Source of the DNA: Lactococcus nasutitermitis
GTDB taxonomy: Bacteria > Bacillota > Bacilli > Lactobacillales > Streptococcaceae
Assembly: GCF_018403765.1 (NCBI RefSeq)
Contig: NZ_BOVQ01000002.1
Coordinates: 1 to 64,000, forward strand
Reading direction: 5' to 3'
DNA length: 64,000 bases
Shown here: positions 35,695 through 45,160 of the stretch, in pieces
Layout: each line of letters starts with the position of its first letter
How positions within the stretch are numbered: the stretch's first letter is position 1
Translations under genes and position numbers: made by a program
The notes under the pieces: generated by a model
Seen by the model: only the letters and a program-made list of their open reading frames with translations
What the model was told of the DNA's origin: nothing
The model's database searches: none

Positions 35695-35808
35695 CGTTAT
35701 AAGTCCACTCTGTCCGAGAAGGCTGAGAATAAATTCTCTAGCCCCTACGGCACTCCTGTCAAAATTTTTCCATAACAAAATACTTATCAAATCAGTCATT
35801 AAACTGTT

Positions 35809-35824
35809 TTGACAAAGTTGTCAA
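35809..35824. repeat. Dispersed palindrome copy 6 (TTGACA-AAGT-TGTCAA)
   Basis: Exact match 12 bp after the gpsB stop, between gpsB and rnpB. Confidence 0.8.
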
Positions 35825-35836
35825 AAAATTTTTAAC

Positions 35837-36238
35837 TCAATTATTGTCATTGGCAATGCCATTTGGTCCAAAAACAGCCTGTTCCAAACGATTGATACGT
35901 TTCAGCAAATCAAAATTACTTGGATTGCGCAATTCCACTTTTGGACGTGCTGGACTAGCCGCTGCACTTGCTGAACGCTGAAATGTCCCAGATTCAAAAC
36001 GTTGTGTATCATCCAGATTTGCCTTATTCGGTTTCGCCGTTTGCGCTTCTAACTCCACAATCTTTTTCTTCAAAAATTCATTTTCTTCTTGCAAACGAAG
36101 AACTTCAGCCTGATAAGTTTCATAATCTTGAATAACATCATCAAGCAACTCATCAACTTCTTCTTTATCAAAACCACGCATCTTCGTGGAAAAATCAGCT
36201 TCATAAATATCTTTTGGTGTACGTTTATATGTTGGCAT
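35837..36238 (-). CDS. gpsB: Cell-division regulator GpsB
   Basis: A 133-residue DivIVA-family protein that links peptidoglycan synthases to the division ring. The N-terminal membrane- and PBP-binding domain reads PTYKRTPKDIYEADFSTKMRGFDKEEVDELLDDVIQDYE (2-40), followed by a coiled coil (to about 70), a Ser/Ala/Pro linker and a C-terminal helix (DLLKRINRLEQAVFG) for trimerisation. AGAGGAC precedes the ATG. It lies 52 bp after holA and just upstream of rnpB. Confidence 0.93.
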   Translation of the reverse strand: MPTYKRTPKDIYEADFSTKMRGFDKEEVDELLDDVIQDYETYQAEVLRLQEENEFLKKKIVELEAQTAKPNKANLDDTQRFESGTFQRSASAAASPARPKVELRNPSNFDLLKRINRLEQAVFGPNGIANDNN

Positions 36239-36290
36239 TTTTAGTCCTCTTCATTATTTATAAAATGTCCAAACCTATCATATCAAAAAT

Positions 36291-37292
36291 TCAAGACTTT
36301 TTCAAGGTTAATCTGATTAAAACAATATCAAATAAATATTGTTTATCCGCCAAACCAGATTTTATCTGAAAATCCAGATTTATCAGCTCAGTCAAGGCAT
36401 TTTGTAGATAATTTTTTGAAACTTTGCGCACCTGTGTATTTGCCAATTTCACTGGATAAGGGTGAATTTTCAAAGCACTCACCTGCTGCGCTTCCTGCCA
36501 ATTTTTCCCCTGCATAATCTTTACCTGATAATACAAACGAAAAGAATTACTCAAAATCGCCAAAATTTTAATCAAATCTTCCCCTTGTAAAGTTAAATCA
36601 TGCACCAAATCTCGCGCCGCAGCAATATTTCCCTGAAAAATCAAATCCGTCAAAGCAAAAATATTATCCTGCAAGGACTTAGGAACAACTGCTTCAACAT
36701 CATCCAAAGTCACCTCACGCGCACCAGCAAAAGTTTTGACTAAGTCAATATTTTGTCGCATCACAGAAAAACTATCATTTGACTTCTCCGCAATCCTTGC
36801 CAATACGGGACGCACCAAGGTCGAATTTCGAGAAAAATATTGAATTAATTCCTGACTTTTCAAAACTTTCGCTTCCAGTAAAGTCGCTTTTTGCTTCAAT
36901 TTTTTCACAATCTTTAAGCGCGAATCAATCTTTCCATGCAAAATCACAACTAAATTTGTCGTCTCAACAGGATTATCCAAAAAATCGTCCAAACGTTGCA
37001 TCTGTTTATCATCAAAAACCGATTTTTTCGCAGTTGTCAAGTTCACCAGATTTTCAAAAATCACCAAACGAGAATCTGAAAAAAAGGGCAAAGATTCCAG
37101 TTCTTCTAGCGCCAAAGTTGCATTAGCACTCGTCAAATCAAAATAAGCCTGACTCAAGTCCGTCGCATCAAAATTCACAAAATCAAAAAATTGATTTTTC
37201 AATTCCTGAACCACATCATCCGCTTCACCAAAAATTACCAAAACCTGCGGAAAATTTTGCTTAACACGTTCAAATTCATCAAATACCGTCAT
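36291..37292 (-). CDS. holA: DNA polymerase III delta subunit
   Basis: A 333-residue clamp-loader subunit that opens the beta clamp. The family features are seen: an N-terminal FGEADDVVQELKNQFFD nucleotide-fold remnant, LPFFSDSRLVIFEN, and a C-terminal helical collar domain (LDFQIKSGLADKQYLFDIVLIRL). The Walker motif is degenerate, as expected for delta. GAGGAG precedes the ATG. Located between ftsK and gpsB. Confidence 0.9.
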   Translation of the reverse strand: MTVFDEFERVKQNFPQVLVIFGEADDVVQELKNQFFDFVNFDATDLSQAYFDLTSANATLALEELESLPFFSDSRLVIFENLVNLTTAKKSVFDDKQMQRLDDFLDNPVETTNLVVILHGKIDSRLKIVKKLKQKATLLEAKVLKSQELIQYFSRNSTLVRPVLARIAEKSNDSFSVMRQNIDLVKTFAGAREVTLDDVEAVVPKSLQDNIFALTDLIFQGNIAAARDLVHDLTLQGEDLIKILAILSNSFRLYYQVKIMQGKNWQEAQQVSALKIHPYPVKLANTQVRKVSKNYLQNALTELINLDFQIKSGLADKQYLFDIVLIRLTLKKS

Positions 37293-37347
37293 ATTTTCTC
37301 CTCAACCTTAGAAATAAATTCGATTTATTGGTTGATATCACTCACAT

Positions 37348-39576
37348 TCATTCCTCATCTCCAAGAATTTCACCCTCTTGTGTAATGAGTACTTTTCGAG
37401 GTGTTGTTCCTTTCGCAGGACCAACTATTCCAGCCATTTCCAACTCATTCATCAAATCAGAAGCACGATTAAATCCGACTTTTAAAGCACGTTGAAGCTG
37501 TGCCGTAGAAGCTTTTTGCGCAGAAACAACCATCGTTTTCGCCTCCTCAAAAAGAGGGTCTCCAGAGCCAGAATCTGCTCCATTTCCACTATTTCCTCGA
37601 CTGTCATCCTCCGTAGCTTCACCAGGGTCAAAGTTTTCCAAATCATACTGTGCATCCGATTGATTTTTAATGAAATCAACCACCGCTTCCACATCATCAT
37701 CTGACAAGAAAGCCCCTTGCAGACGAATAGGATGGTTTTCATCAATCGGCTTAAAGAGCATATCACCACGACCAAGCAACTTTTCAGCACCATTTTGGTC
37801 AATAATCGTCCGACTATCTGTCCCAGAAGATACCGCAAAAGCGACACGAGAAGGAACATTTGCCTTGATTAAGCCTGAAATAACATCAACCGACGGACGC
37901 TGCGTTGCCAAAACCATGTGAATACCTGCGGCACGCGCTTTTTGTCCCAAACGAATAATCGCATCCTCAACTTCTTTACTTGCCACCATCATCAAATCCG
38001 CCAATTCATCCACGATGACTACGATAAGTGGCAAAGCCAGCATTTTTTCATCAGAAGTCGCATTATATTTCTCTATTTTTTCATTGTAACCTGCAATATT
38101 ACGCACTCCAAAACGACTAAACAATTCATAACGATTTTCCATCTCATCAACAACTTTTTGTAGTGCACGCGCAGCTTTACGAGGATTTGTCACGACGGGA
38201 ATTAACAAATGCGGAATATCATTATAAACAGAAAGTTCAACCATTTTTGGGTCCACCATCAGAAATTTCACCTGACTTGGCAAAGCTTTCATCAAGATAG
38301 AGGTAATCATCCCATTCACCGCAACAGACTTCCCAGAACCAGTCGAACCTGCAATCAACAAATGGGGCATCCGACTCAAATCAAATGTACGGATATTGCC
38401 ATCCAGAGATTTTCCAAGCGGAATTTCCATAAGTTTTCCCATATTGGTTTTACTGGTTTCCCACATCTCACGAAAACCAACCGTTGCAATTTCCGAGTTA
38501 GGAATTTCCACACCAACCAAAGATTTACCTGGAATAGGTGCTTCAATACGCACATCTTTTGCAGCCAAAGCCAGAGCCAAATCATCTGACAAATTAACCA
38601 CGCGCGAAACTTTCACTCCTATTGCCAATTTGATTTCATACTTTGTCACAGAAGGACCTACAACAGCCGATTCCACCGTTGCCGAAATCCCAAAAGATTT
38701 AAACGTTTCTTCTAAAATATGAATATTTGTCCGTACACGCTCGCGTTCTCCAGATTGATTTTTCACAGGTACTTCAGCAAGTAAATCAATCGTTGGCAAA
38801 TTATAATTTCCCGTATAAACAGGAGAAGCAAAGTTTACTTGTTCATCAACATTTTCTTTACCATCTTCTATTTCTTCTTTTTCATCTTCTGGTTCGATTA
38901 TTGGAATAGCAATCGGAATTTCATTTTCTGACTCTGGCACTTCTTCTTGTGCCATTTGAGTCAAAACTCTTTCTTCCTGCTTCTTTTTAGCAGCTTCTTC
39001 CCGATTTTTCCGCCATTGTTCAAGCCAATTTTTTACTACTTCACGCACTCGAGGCAACAAACTTGGCACCAACAAATACACAGCAATCAAGCATAAAATA
39101 ACAGCAATGATATAAACTCCAACAACAGAAAATAAAGCCTTAGCAGGAGTAAAAATTAATGAGCCAATCAAGCCAGAACCAGCAAAATGACTCACTCTTC
39201 CATGCCACAATTCTGCCCAAAGAAAAGAAAAAGTTTCATCATTTCCATAATTTTTATCAAATTGCACTTGGAAAATCAACATTAAACTTAAAAAAATCAA
39301 AATAAAGGCAGGTAAAACGCGCTTATTCTCCTTAAAAAATTGCTTCTTAAATCGAGAAATTCCAAGATAAAGTAATAAAGCAAGCAAAGCTAAAATTGCC
39401 AATGAACCGACAAACAAACGTACAAAATTATAAAGAAAGACACCAAAAATCCCTAATCTCGCTAGGGCAAAAATAATCAAAATGATGGCAATAAAAAATA
39501 AAATCATTCGTTGATTTGCTGCTCTCATCTGTCGTTGTTTTTTTGTTGTTCGTTTACTCTTTTTTTTTGTAGCCAT
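37348..39576 (-). CDS. ftsK: DNA translocase FtsK/SpoIIIE
   Basis: A 742-residue septal DNA pump. Four to five N-terminal membrane helices (about 22-180) are followed by a charged linker, the alpha/beta motor with Walker [17 protein letters not shown] (about 410) and Walker [17 protein letters not shown], and a C-terminal winged-helix gamma domain ([30 protein letters not shown]) that reads orienting sequences. The ATG at 39576 starts [14 protein letters not shown]; an in-frame GTG 15 bp upstream is possible. The short membrane region is normal for Firmicutes. Confidence 0.95.
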   Translation of the reverse strand: MATKKKSKRTTKKQRQMRAANQRMILFFIAIILIIFALARLGIFGVFLYNFVRLFVGSLAILALLALLLYLGISRFKKQFFKENKRVLPAFILIFLSLMLIFQVQFDKNYGNDETFSFLWAELWHGRVSHFAGSGLIGSLIFTPAKALFSVVGVYIIAVILCLIAVYLLVPSLLPRVREVVKNWLEQWRKNREEAAKKKQEERVLTQMAQEEVPESENEIPIAIPIIEPEDEKEEIEDGKENVDEQVNFASPVYTGNYNLPTIDLLAEVPVKNQSGERERVRTNIHILEETFKSFGISATVESAVVGPSVTKYEIKLAIGVKVSRVVNLSDDLALALAAKDVRIEAPIPGKSLVGVEIPNSEIATVGFREMWETSKTNMGKLMEIPLGKSLDGNIRTFDLSRMPHLLIAGSTGSGKSVAVNGMITSILMKALPSQVKFLMVDPKMVELSVYNDIPHLLIPVVTNPRKAARALQKVVDEMENRYELFSRFGVRNIAGYNEKIEKYNATSDEKMLALPLIVVIVDELADLMMVASKEVEDAIIRLGQKARAAGIHMVLATQRPSVDVISGLIKANVPSRVAFAVSSGTDSRTIIDQNGAEKLLGRGDMLFKPIDENHPIRLQGAFLSDDDVEAVVDFIKNQSDAQYDLENFDPGEATEDDSRGNSGNGADSGSGDPLFEEAKTMVVSAQKASTAQLQRALKVGFNRASDLMNELEMAGIVGPAKGTTPRKVLITQEGEILGDEE

Positions 39577-39648
39577 TTTCTTAACTTCCACTTAGAATTT
39601 TTTCATCAATTATTGATAGATTTACTACAATTATAACATATTTTGTGA

Positions 39649-39654
39649 TACAAT
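39649..39654 (+). promoter_or_regulatory. Extended -10 box of the Cof hydrolase gene
   Basis: TGATACAAT (TGn-TACAAT) ends exactly 7 nt before the ATG at 39661, which would place transcription start on the start codon. Confidence 0.5.
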
Positions 39655-39660
39655 ATTTTT

Positions 39661-40446
39661 ATGGAAAATATCAATGATTATAAGGCTTTAGCGTTCTTTG
39701 ACCTTGACGGAACGCTTTTAAACAGCAAAAGCCAGCTCGATGATGAGGTCATCTCTGCTATTCACAAAATCCGTGAAAATGGCGTTCTCCCAATCATTGC
39801 AACTGGACGAGGACATTTTGAACTAGACTGGATTATGAAGCAGACAGGCATAACTGGCGCGATTGCAATGAATGGACAGTTTATCATGTTAGATGGAAAA
39901 GTTGTCTATAAAGAAGCTATTCCAACTTCCGTGATTGAGCAACTCAACGCCTTCGCCACGAAAAGTAATGAAGCTCTCGCATTCTATGATAGTGATGGCT
40001 ATTGGGTCAATCAACTGACTGATTTTGCTCGTAGCGCTTATGCTTACACTCATGCCAGTGAGCCAACTGTTGATGCCACACGATTTTTGAAAAATGAAGT
40101 CAATATGCTTCTTGTTTTAACCAATCAACTCAGCCAAGTCGATTATTATAAAGAAAATATCCCTGACTTAAATTTCTTTATGAATTCTCCCAGCTCGATT
40201 GACGTGACAAATATCACAACAAATAAAGGAACAGGTATCCAGCATTTGACAGATATTTTAGACTTCAAGGGAGAAACTTTCGCTTTTGGTGATGGACGCA
40301 ACGACCTTCATCTTCTTAGTGCAAGTGACCATAAAACAGCGATGGGCAATGCTGTTCCTGAACTCAAAGAACTTGCCGATTTCATCAGTACAGAAAACAC
40401 AAATCATGGTATCGTCAATGCTTTCAAATACTGGGGAATTTTATAA
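39661..40446 (+). CDS. Cof-type HAD-superfamily hydrolase
   Basis: A 261-residue HAD phosphatase of the Cof/IIB group, likely acting on sugar phosphates or related small molecules. Motif I is FFDLDGTLLNS (13-23), motif II is IIATGRG (about 45), and the distal motifs are the lysine in NKGTGIQHL (about 196) and the acidic GDGRNDLHLL (about 218). The cap domain is in the middle. The substrate cannot be predicted. No Shine-Dalgarno precedes the ATG. Confidence 0.9.
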   Translation: MENINDYKALAFFDLDGTLLNSKSQLDDEVISAIHKIRENGVLPIIATGRGHFELDWIMKQTGITGAIAMNGQFIMLDGKVVYKEAIPTSVIEQLNAFATKSNEALAFYDSDGYWVNQLTDFARSAYAYTHASEPTVDATRFLKNEVNMLLVLTNQLSQVDYYKENIPDLNFFMNSPSSIDVTNITTNKGTGIQHLTDILDFKGETFAFGDGRNDLHLLSASDHKTAMGNAVPELKELADFISTENTNHGIVNAFKYWGIL

Positions 40447-40460
40447 ATTTGCTATTAAAT

Positions 40461-40486
40461 AAAAAAAGGATTAAATATCCTTTTTT
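40461..40486. terminator. Bidirectional terminator
   Basis: AAAAAAGGAT (40462-40471) and ATCCTTTTTT (40477-40486) with a 5-nt loop, between convergent genes; it overlaps the stop codon of the minus-strand membrane protein gene. Confidence 0.85.
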
Positions 40487-40869
40487 CTTTTTTCTTGCAA
40501 ACTAAACACAAAACTAAGAATAAAGCAAACTGCAACAGGTAAAGTCACAAGTAATCCTGCACCATTTACCATCGAAGCAAGTCCATAAACAATCCCCAAC
40601 ACCAGCAAATAAATACGCCAACCTCTTTCTTTATTCAAACGTGCAAAAGCTATCCAACTAAGGAGCAATATCACAAAAATGATAACATAAGCAATACAAA
40701 ATGCTGTGATGACCTCGTTTGTCGTTAGTTGATAACGGCTCAGCAAACTTTTAAATTCAGATGAATGTTGTGAAAGCAATATACCAACCACCATTACAAA
40801 GCCTAGCACGATTACCAATGTATAAAGGATACAACCAACTAAAGCTGCAATTTTTGCTCTTGACATCAT
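40471..40869 (-). CDS. Small four-helix membrane protein, unknown function
   Basis: A 132-residue protein with four hydrophobic segments (about 7-30, 52-72, 85-100 and 103-125), resembling DUF4064-type small membrane proteins in topology. Two adjacent ATG codons follow GGGAGA. It stands alone between a Cof hydrolase gene and an acetyltransferase gene. I cannot name a function. Confidence 0.7.
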   Translation of the reverse strand: MMSRAKIAALVGCILYTLVIVLGFVMVVGILLSQHSSEFKSLLSRYQLTTNEVITAFCIAYVIIFVILLLSWIAFARLNKERGWRIYLLVLGIVYGLASMVNGAGLLVTLPVAVCFILSFVFSLQEKRKKDI

Positions 40870-40933
40870 TCTCCCATTTCTAATTCATTATTTTTCTTCC
40901 CCTATTATAACACACGCACTGTCTCTCGGCTAT

Positions 40934-41539
40934 TCAAAACTTTCTGATTAAGTGTGCTGGATTTCCTGCTACTAGACAATTACTTGGGATATCTTTTGTC
41001 ACCACACTTCCCGCTCCAATCACAACATTTTCCCCAATAGCCACTCCTGGCAGAATAATCACTGAACCTCCCAACCAACAATCATCTCCAATACTAATCG
41101 GAGCATCATATTGCCATCCCGCACGTCTCAAAAATTTATCACTGCTATGATGATTTGCTGTAAATAACTGACAGTTTGGACCAATAAAACAATGATTACC
41201 AATCGTCACACGACCACTACTGATAATTTGTAAACCAGCGTTGATAAAAGTCTCCTCACCAACCCAAAAAGAGTCAGGATATTCAATTCCTGTTATAGGA
41301 AAATAAATCTTCGCAGATTTTGCCAGTTGTGGTAAAAACTCAAAAAGTTCTAGTTGGGCTTTTTCATTATCAGTTTTCGCCCACTCATTGATGAGTTGCA
41401 CTTTTTGAGCGCTAGCTATAACTATTTTTTGTAGTTCAACTGCTTTTGCAAATTGGTACCAATCACCATTCTTAGCTCGCATCAAACTATCTAACTTTTC
41501 CAAACGTGCTATTTCCTGTGTAGTCAATTCTTTTACCAT
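40934..41539 (-). CDS. Sugar O-acetyltransferase, NodL/LacA/Maa type
   Basis: A 201-residue left-handed beta-helix acetyltransferase that uses acetyl-CoA on sugars. The hexapeptide repeat region runs from about 85 to 195 (FINAGLQIISSGRVTIGNHCFIGPNCQLF, GDDCWLGGSVIILPGVAIGENVVIGAGSVVTKDI), and the catalytic His lies in TANHHSSD. An N-terminal helical domain (1-60) is typical of maltose/galactoside acetyltransferases. GGAGGG precedes the ATG. Confidence 0.88.
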   Translation of the reverse strand: MVKELTTQEIARLEKLDSLMRAKNGDWYQFAKAVELQKIVIASAQKVQLINEWAKTDNEKAQLELFEFLPQLAKSAKIYFPITGIEYPDSFWVGEETFINAGLQIISSGRVTIGNHCFIGPNCQLFTANHHSSDKFLRRAGWQYDAPISIGDDCWLGGSVIILPGVAIGENVVIGAGSVVTKDIPSNCLVAGNPAHLIRKF

Positions 41540-41572
41540 GATTTTTCCCTCCGCTCTACTAAATCTAGCACA

Positions 41573-41611
41573 AAAAAATCACAAAAACTTACAGAATTTG
41601 CGATTTTTTAT
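41573..41611 (-). terminator. Probable terminator after the small membrane gene
   Basis: AAAAAATCACAAA and TTTGCGATTTTTT form a stem with one mismatch and flanking A-runs and T-runs. Confidence 0.55.
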
Positions 41612-41618
41612 AGGATAT

Positions 41619-41840
41619 TTAAATTTTATCTTTGAGATAAGGGAATAACAAGCCAACAAGTCCTGCAACTATAAATAAACAAGGAATAATTAGAAGCGAT
41701 GTTTTAAGCAACAATGTAGAATCAAGTAAGCCAGAATAAACATGATTTTCAATGAGAATATAATTGACATAACTAAACAGTTGAAGTATGAACAGGAGGA
41801 TAGCTCCTATCATTATTGAAAGAATATAAAGTTTTTTCAT
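41619..41840 (-). CDS. Small two-helix membrane protein, unknown function
   Basis: A 73-residue hypothetical protein with two hydrophobic helices (about 5-30 and 45-67) and a C-terminal basic end. GGGGAGAG before the ATG supports real translation. No family is recognisable. Confidence 0.65.
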   Translation of the reverse strand: MKKLYILSIMIGAILLFILQLFSYVNYILIENHVYSGLLDSTLLLKTSLLIIPCLFIVAGLVGLLFPYLKDKI

Positions 41841-41892
41841 CGCTCTCCCCTAGCTTAAATTTGTCAAGAATTTATTTTCGTTTTTACTTAAT

Positions 41893-41926
41893 AAAAAATA
41901 GTGCGAGGATATATGCACTATTTTTT
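41893..41926. terminator. Terminator of pta
   Basis: AAAAAATAGTGC (41893-41904) and GCACTATTTTTT (41915-41926) with a 10-nt loop. To the right, between stem and pta stop, a 15-bp unit (TTTTTTAATATACTA) is repeated twice. Confidence 0.75.
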
Positions 41927-41954
41927 AATATACTATTTTTTAATATACTATATT

Positions 41955-42932
41955 TTACAAAGCCTGAGCAGCTGTGATGATAGCTAATTTGTAAACATCT
42001 TCTTCGTTACAACCACGTGAAAGGTCTGATACAGGAGCGTTCAAGCCCTGCAAGATAGGACCGATAGCTTCAAAATTACCCAAGCGTTGTGCAATCTTGT
42101 AGCCAATGTTTCCGGCTTGGATATCAGGGAAGATAAAGACATTTGCATGACCTGCAACATTTGATTCTGGTGCTTTTTGACGAGCAACAGCTGGAACAAA
42201 TGCTGCATCAAATTGCAATTCACCGTCCAAATCAAGTTCTGGATGTGCTTCTTTTGCAAGTTTTGTAGCTTCAACTACTTTATCAACATCTTCAGATTTA
42301 CCAGAACCTTTTGTTGAGAATGATAACATCGCAACTTTAGGTTCAATATCAAAGAGCGCAGCCGTTTCAGCAGAGGCAGCGGCAATATCAGCAAGCGTTG
42401 CTGCATCTGGTTTGATATTGATTGCACAGTCTCCAAAAACATATTTTTCATTGTCATCGCGACCACGTACCATGATGAACGCACCTGAAACAGATTTTAC
42501 ACCTGGTTTTGTTTTGATAATTTGCAAAGCTGGACGAACAGTATCCGCTGTTGAGTGAATTGCACCTGAAACCATTCCATCAGCAATTCCCATATAAACA
42601 AGCATTGTTCCAAAATAATTAGGATCTTTCAAAATTTCTTTAGCTTGTTCTTCAGTAACTTTACCTTTACGACGTTCAACAAAAGTTTCTGTCATTGTTT
42701 CAAAACGTCCACAGTTTTCTGGGTCATAAATCTCAAATCCTTCTGGATTAATCCCACGTGAAATCAAAGTTTCAGTGACTTCTTTAACATTACCAATAAA
42801 AACTGGTGTAATCAAACCGTCTGCATTAAGACGATTGGCAGCACCTAAAATACGTGCATCAGTACCTTCTGGAAAAACGACTTTAAGCCCTTTACCATTG
42901 ATTTTTTGCTTTAATGATTCAAAAAGTTCCAT
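41955..42932 (-). CDS. pta: Phosphate acetyltransferase
   Basis: A 325-residue enzyme interconverting acetyl-CoA and acetyl phosphate in the pyruvate-to-acetate pathway. Family features are KVVFPEGTDARILGAA (about 18), MLVYMGIADGMVSGAIHSTADTVRPAL (about 110), FGDCAINIKPDA, and the C-terminal PDIQAGNIGYKIAQRLG and PVSDLSRGCNEEDVY. This is the short form without regulatory domains. AAAGGA lies rather far (about 13 nt) before the ATG. Confidence 0.97.
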   Translation of the reverse strand: MELFESLKQKINGKGLKVVFPEGTDARILGAANRLNADGLITPVFIGNVKEVTETLISRGINPEGFEIYDPENCGRFETMTETFVERRKGKVTEEQAKEILKDPNYFGTMLVYMGIADGMVSGAIHSTADTVRPALQIIKTKPGVKSVSGAFIMVRGRDDNEKYVFGDCAINIKPDAATLADIAAASAETAALFDIEPKVAMLSFSTKGSGKSEDVDKVVEATKLAKEAHPELDLDGELQFDAAFVPAVARQKAPESNVAGHANVFIFPDIQAGNIGYKIAQRLGNFEAIGPILQGLNAPVSDLSRGCNEEDVYKLAIITAAQAL

Positions 42933-43002
42933 TTTAAATAAAATTCCTTTCGGTGCTTATTTTTTTCTAATTGTTATAGATGCACCTTACTTTTACACAC
43001 AT

Positions 43003-43031
43003 AGTATATCACAATTTGCACAAAATGGTAA
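43003..43031 (-). promoter_or_regulatory. Candidate pta promoter
   Basis: On the minus strand TTACCA (43031-43026) is 17 bp from TATACT (43008-43003). Confidence 0.45.
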
Positions 43032-43043
43032 GTATTTTTTCAC

Positions 43044-43076
43044 AAAAATCTTCTATCTTTGAGATAGAAGATTTTT
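43044..43076 (-). terminator. Terminator of udk
   Basis: AAAAATCTTCTATC (43044-43057) and GATAGAAGATTTTT (43063-43076) form a perfect 14-bp stem with a 5-nt loop. Confidence 0.85.
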
Positions 43077-43123
43077 AACCTAAAACTTTAGCGAAAGTAT
43101 TCAAAAATAAACATTTCTATTTT

Positions 43124-43747
43124 TTAATTTTCATGTAGAATACTCGCAATTTTTGTTGTAATAATATCAACCCCGACTGTATTTGAAACTCCTTCAGGAA
43201 TGATAATATCTGCATAACGTTTTGTTGGTTCAATAAACTGATGATACATTGGTTTAACTGCTGTGAGATACTGACTAATCACAGAATCTAATGTACGACC
43301 ACGTTCCTCAATATCCCGACGAATACGACGAATAATTCTTACATCATCATCTGTATCTACAAATATTTTTATATCCATTAGTTGACGCAAACGTTCGTCT
43401 TCAAGAACTAAAATTCCCTCAACAATCAAAACGTCAACTGCTTCTTGGCGATAAGTCTCTGCGCTTCGTGTATGATTAGCATAATCATAAATCGGAATAT
43501 CTACTGCACGTCCTTGTTGTAATTCTTTAAGTTGAGCAATCAAATAATCTGTATCAAAAGCTAATGGATGGTCATAGTTTGTCTTTGTTCGCTCCTCAAA
43601 AGTTAAATGTGATTGGTCTTTATAGTAGCTATCATGTTCAATCATTGCAATTCTCTCATCGGGAAATGAGTCTAAAATAGCGTGGGAAACACTCGTTTTT
43701 CCACTTGCTGAACCACCTGTTACACCAATAATCAATGTCTTTTTCAA
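43124..43747 (-). CDS. udk: Uridine kinase
   Basis: A 207-residue P-loop kinase that phosphorylates uridine and cytidine in pyrimidine salvage. Walker A is [17 protein letters not shown] (residues 8-24), then [28 protein letters not shown], the substrate segment [12 protein letters not shown] and the lid [12 protein letters not shown]. The start codon is TTG at 43747, preceded by GGAG; no better ATG exists. Confidence 0.96.
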   Translation of the reverse strand: MKKTLIIGVTGGSASGKTSVSHAILDSFPDERIAMIEHDSYYKDQSHLTFEERTKTNYDHPLAFDTDYLIAQLKELQQGRAVDIPIYDYANHTRSAETYRQEAVDVLIVEGILVLEDERLRQLMDIKIFVDTDDDVRIIRRIRRDIEERGRTLDSVISQYLTAVKPMYHQFIEPTKRYADIIIPEGVSNTVGVDIITTKIASILHEN

Positions 43748-43969
43748 GCTAATTACTCCATTTTTTCAATCTTATTTCCTATTTATTTTACCACAAAATT
43801 TCTTAGAAAATGTATTTTTTTATACTTTCAATTTGATTAGCATTTCAAAACTTTAATTCTTAGAAGTGTTTACTTTTTATTTTTTAATGAAAAGAATAAA
43901 GCAAGAATTTTATTCTTTTTTCTGCTATAATAGATAAAGATTTTCTCATAGGAAAATAGGAGATTTTTT

Positions 43970-44962
43970 ATGTTAAAACTTGGAATCATTGGTACTGGTT
44001 GGATTAGTAGTTCTTTCGTTGAAGCTGCTCATATGACAAAGCAATATCGCTTAGAAGCTGTTTTCTCTCGTTCTTTAGCGAGTGGATTAAGTTTTTCCGA
44101 AGATTATGCAGAGGTCAGTTTATATGAAGATTTGGATGAATTTTTAACGCATGATTTAGATATTATCTATATTGCTAGTCCAAATGCTATTCATTTTTCT
44201 CAGGCGAAAGCAGCAATCTTGGCTGGAAAAAATATTATTGTTGAAAAACCTGCTTTTTCAAATCCCACTGAATTATCAGAAATCATTGCCCTTGCTGAAG
44301 AAGAGAAGGTTTTATTTTTTGAAGCAGCACGCAATATTCACGAAACATCATTTGAAATTATTAATAACTTTTTAGCAAATAAAACAGTTATAGGAGCAGA
44401 TTTTACTTACTCTAAATATTCTTCAAAGATGCCAGCTCTTTTACGTGGAGAGTTGCCTAATAAATTTAATCCTAAATTTTCTGGTGGATTACTTGCTGAT
44501 TTGGGAGTTTATTTGCTTTATGCAGCGATTTATTGGTTTGGAAAACCTGAAGATGCGCATTATGATGCTGTTGTTTTGCCAAGTGGTGTTGATATAGCTG
44601 GTATTGGTAGTTTGGATTATAAAAACTTTAAAGTTGCCATCAAATGTGCAGGAAATTTGACAAGTTATTTGCCAAGCGAGATTTACACTACTGATGGTAC
44701 TTTAATTCTTGACGGTGTTAATGCTATAAAGAAAGCAAAATTTGTGAAATTTGATGGTGGGACAGAAAATATTAAAATCACAGCTGCCAAACATAATCTT
44801 TATGATGAGGCACTTCATTTTGCCGAAATTTTAAATACTGCTAATACAATGTCTTCGCAGTATCTTTATAAAGATTTACAAAGTCTCGCGAAAGATGTCG
44901 CAGCTACAAGTTATACTATGCGTCAGAGTGCCGGTATTCATTTCACAGCAGACAAAGATTAA
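43970..44962 (+). CDS. Gfo/Idh/MocA family oxidoreductase
   Basis: A 330-residue NAD(P)-dependent sugar or polyol dehydrogenase. The Rossmann motif is LGIIGTGWISSSFVEAA (3-19), the IIVEKPAFSNP catalytic-lysine segment (about 90-100) and the C-terminal substrate domain with GGLLADLGVYLLYAAIYWFG (about 168). The substrate is unknown. AGGAGA precedes the ATG. A second family member lies at 50440. Confidence 0.9.
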   Translation: MLKLGIIGTGWISSSFVEAAHMTKQYRLEAVFSRSLASGLSFSEDYAEVSLYEDLDEFLTHDLDIIYIASPNAIHFSQAKAAILAGKNIIVEKPAFSNPTELSEIIALAEEEKVLFFEAARNIHETSFEIINNFLANKTVIGADFTYSKYSSKMPALLRGELPNKFNPKFSGGLLADLGVYLLYAAIYWFGKPEDAHYDAVVLPSGVDIAGIGSLDYKNFKVAIKCAGNLTSYLPSEIYTTDGTLILDGVNAIKKAKFVKFDGGTENIKITAAKHNLYDEALHFAEILNTANTMSSQYLYKDLQSLAKDVAATSYTMRQSAGIHFTADKD

Positions 44963-45001
44963 GTTTCTCCCCGAAATGAGGGTAATCGTTTCGGGTCAAC
45001 C

Positions 45002-45074
45002 GGTTCCTTAGTTAAATCGGATATAACTACTGCCTCCTAAGCAGTGATTGCCAGTTCGATTCTGGCAGGAGCCA
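45002..45074 (+). tRNA. tRNA-Arg(CCT)
   Basis: A full cloverleaf can be drawn: acceptor GGTTCCT/AGGAGCC (one G-U pair), D-stem GTTA/TAAC, anticodon stem ACTGC/GCAGT with loop CTCCTAA (anticodon CCT), T-stem GCCAG/CTGGC with loop TTCGATT, discriminator A at 45074. No CCA is encoded. It reads the rare AGG codon. Confidence 0.95.
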
Positions 45075-45105
45075 TAAAAAAACAGCACTGATATTTGCAA
45101 TCTGT

Positions 45106-45145
45106 AATAAATAAAAAAGGTTCAATTGAACCTTTTTTATTTATT
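45106..45145. terminator. Perfect 40-bp palindrome, bidirectional terminator
   Basis: Two 20-bp arms meeting at 45125/45126 (core AAAAAAGGTTCAATTGAACC) terminate the tRNA transcript on the plus strand and uvrA on the minus strand. Confidence 0.85.
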
Positions 45146-45160
45146 AACTTTACTTTCTCT

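Noticed and set aside
44970-44995. Hairpin CCCGAAA/TTTCGGG between the oxidoreductase gene and tRNA-Arg
   Set aside because: Considered as a terminator, but the loop is 12 nt and no T-run follows; not claimed.
45002-45145. tRNA-Arg as a phage or island attachment site
   Set aside because: No integrase and no direct repeat of the tRNA 3' end were seen nearby.
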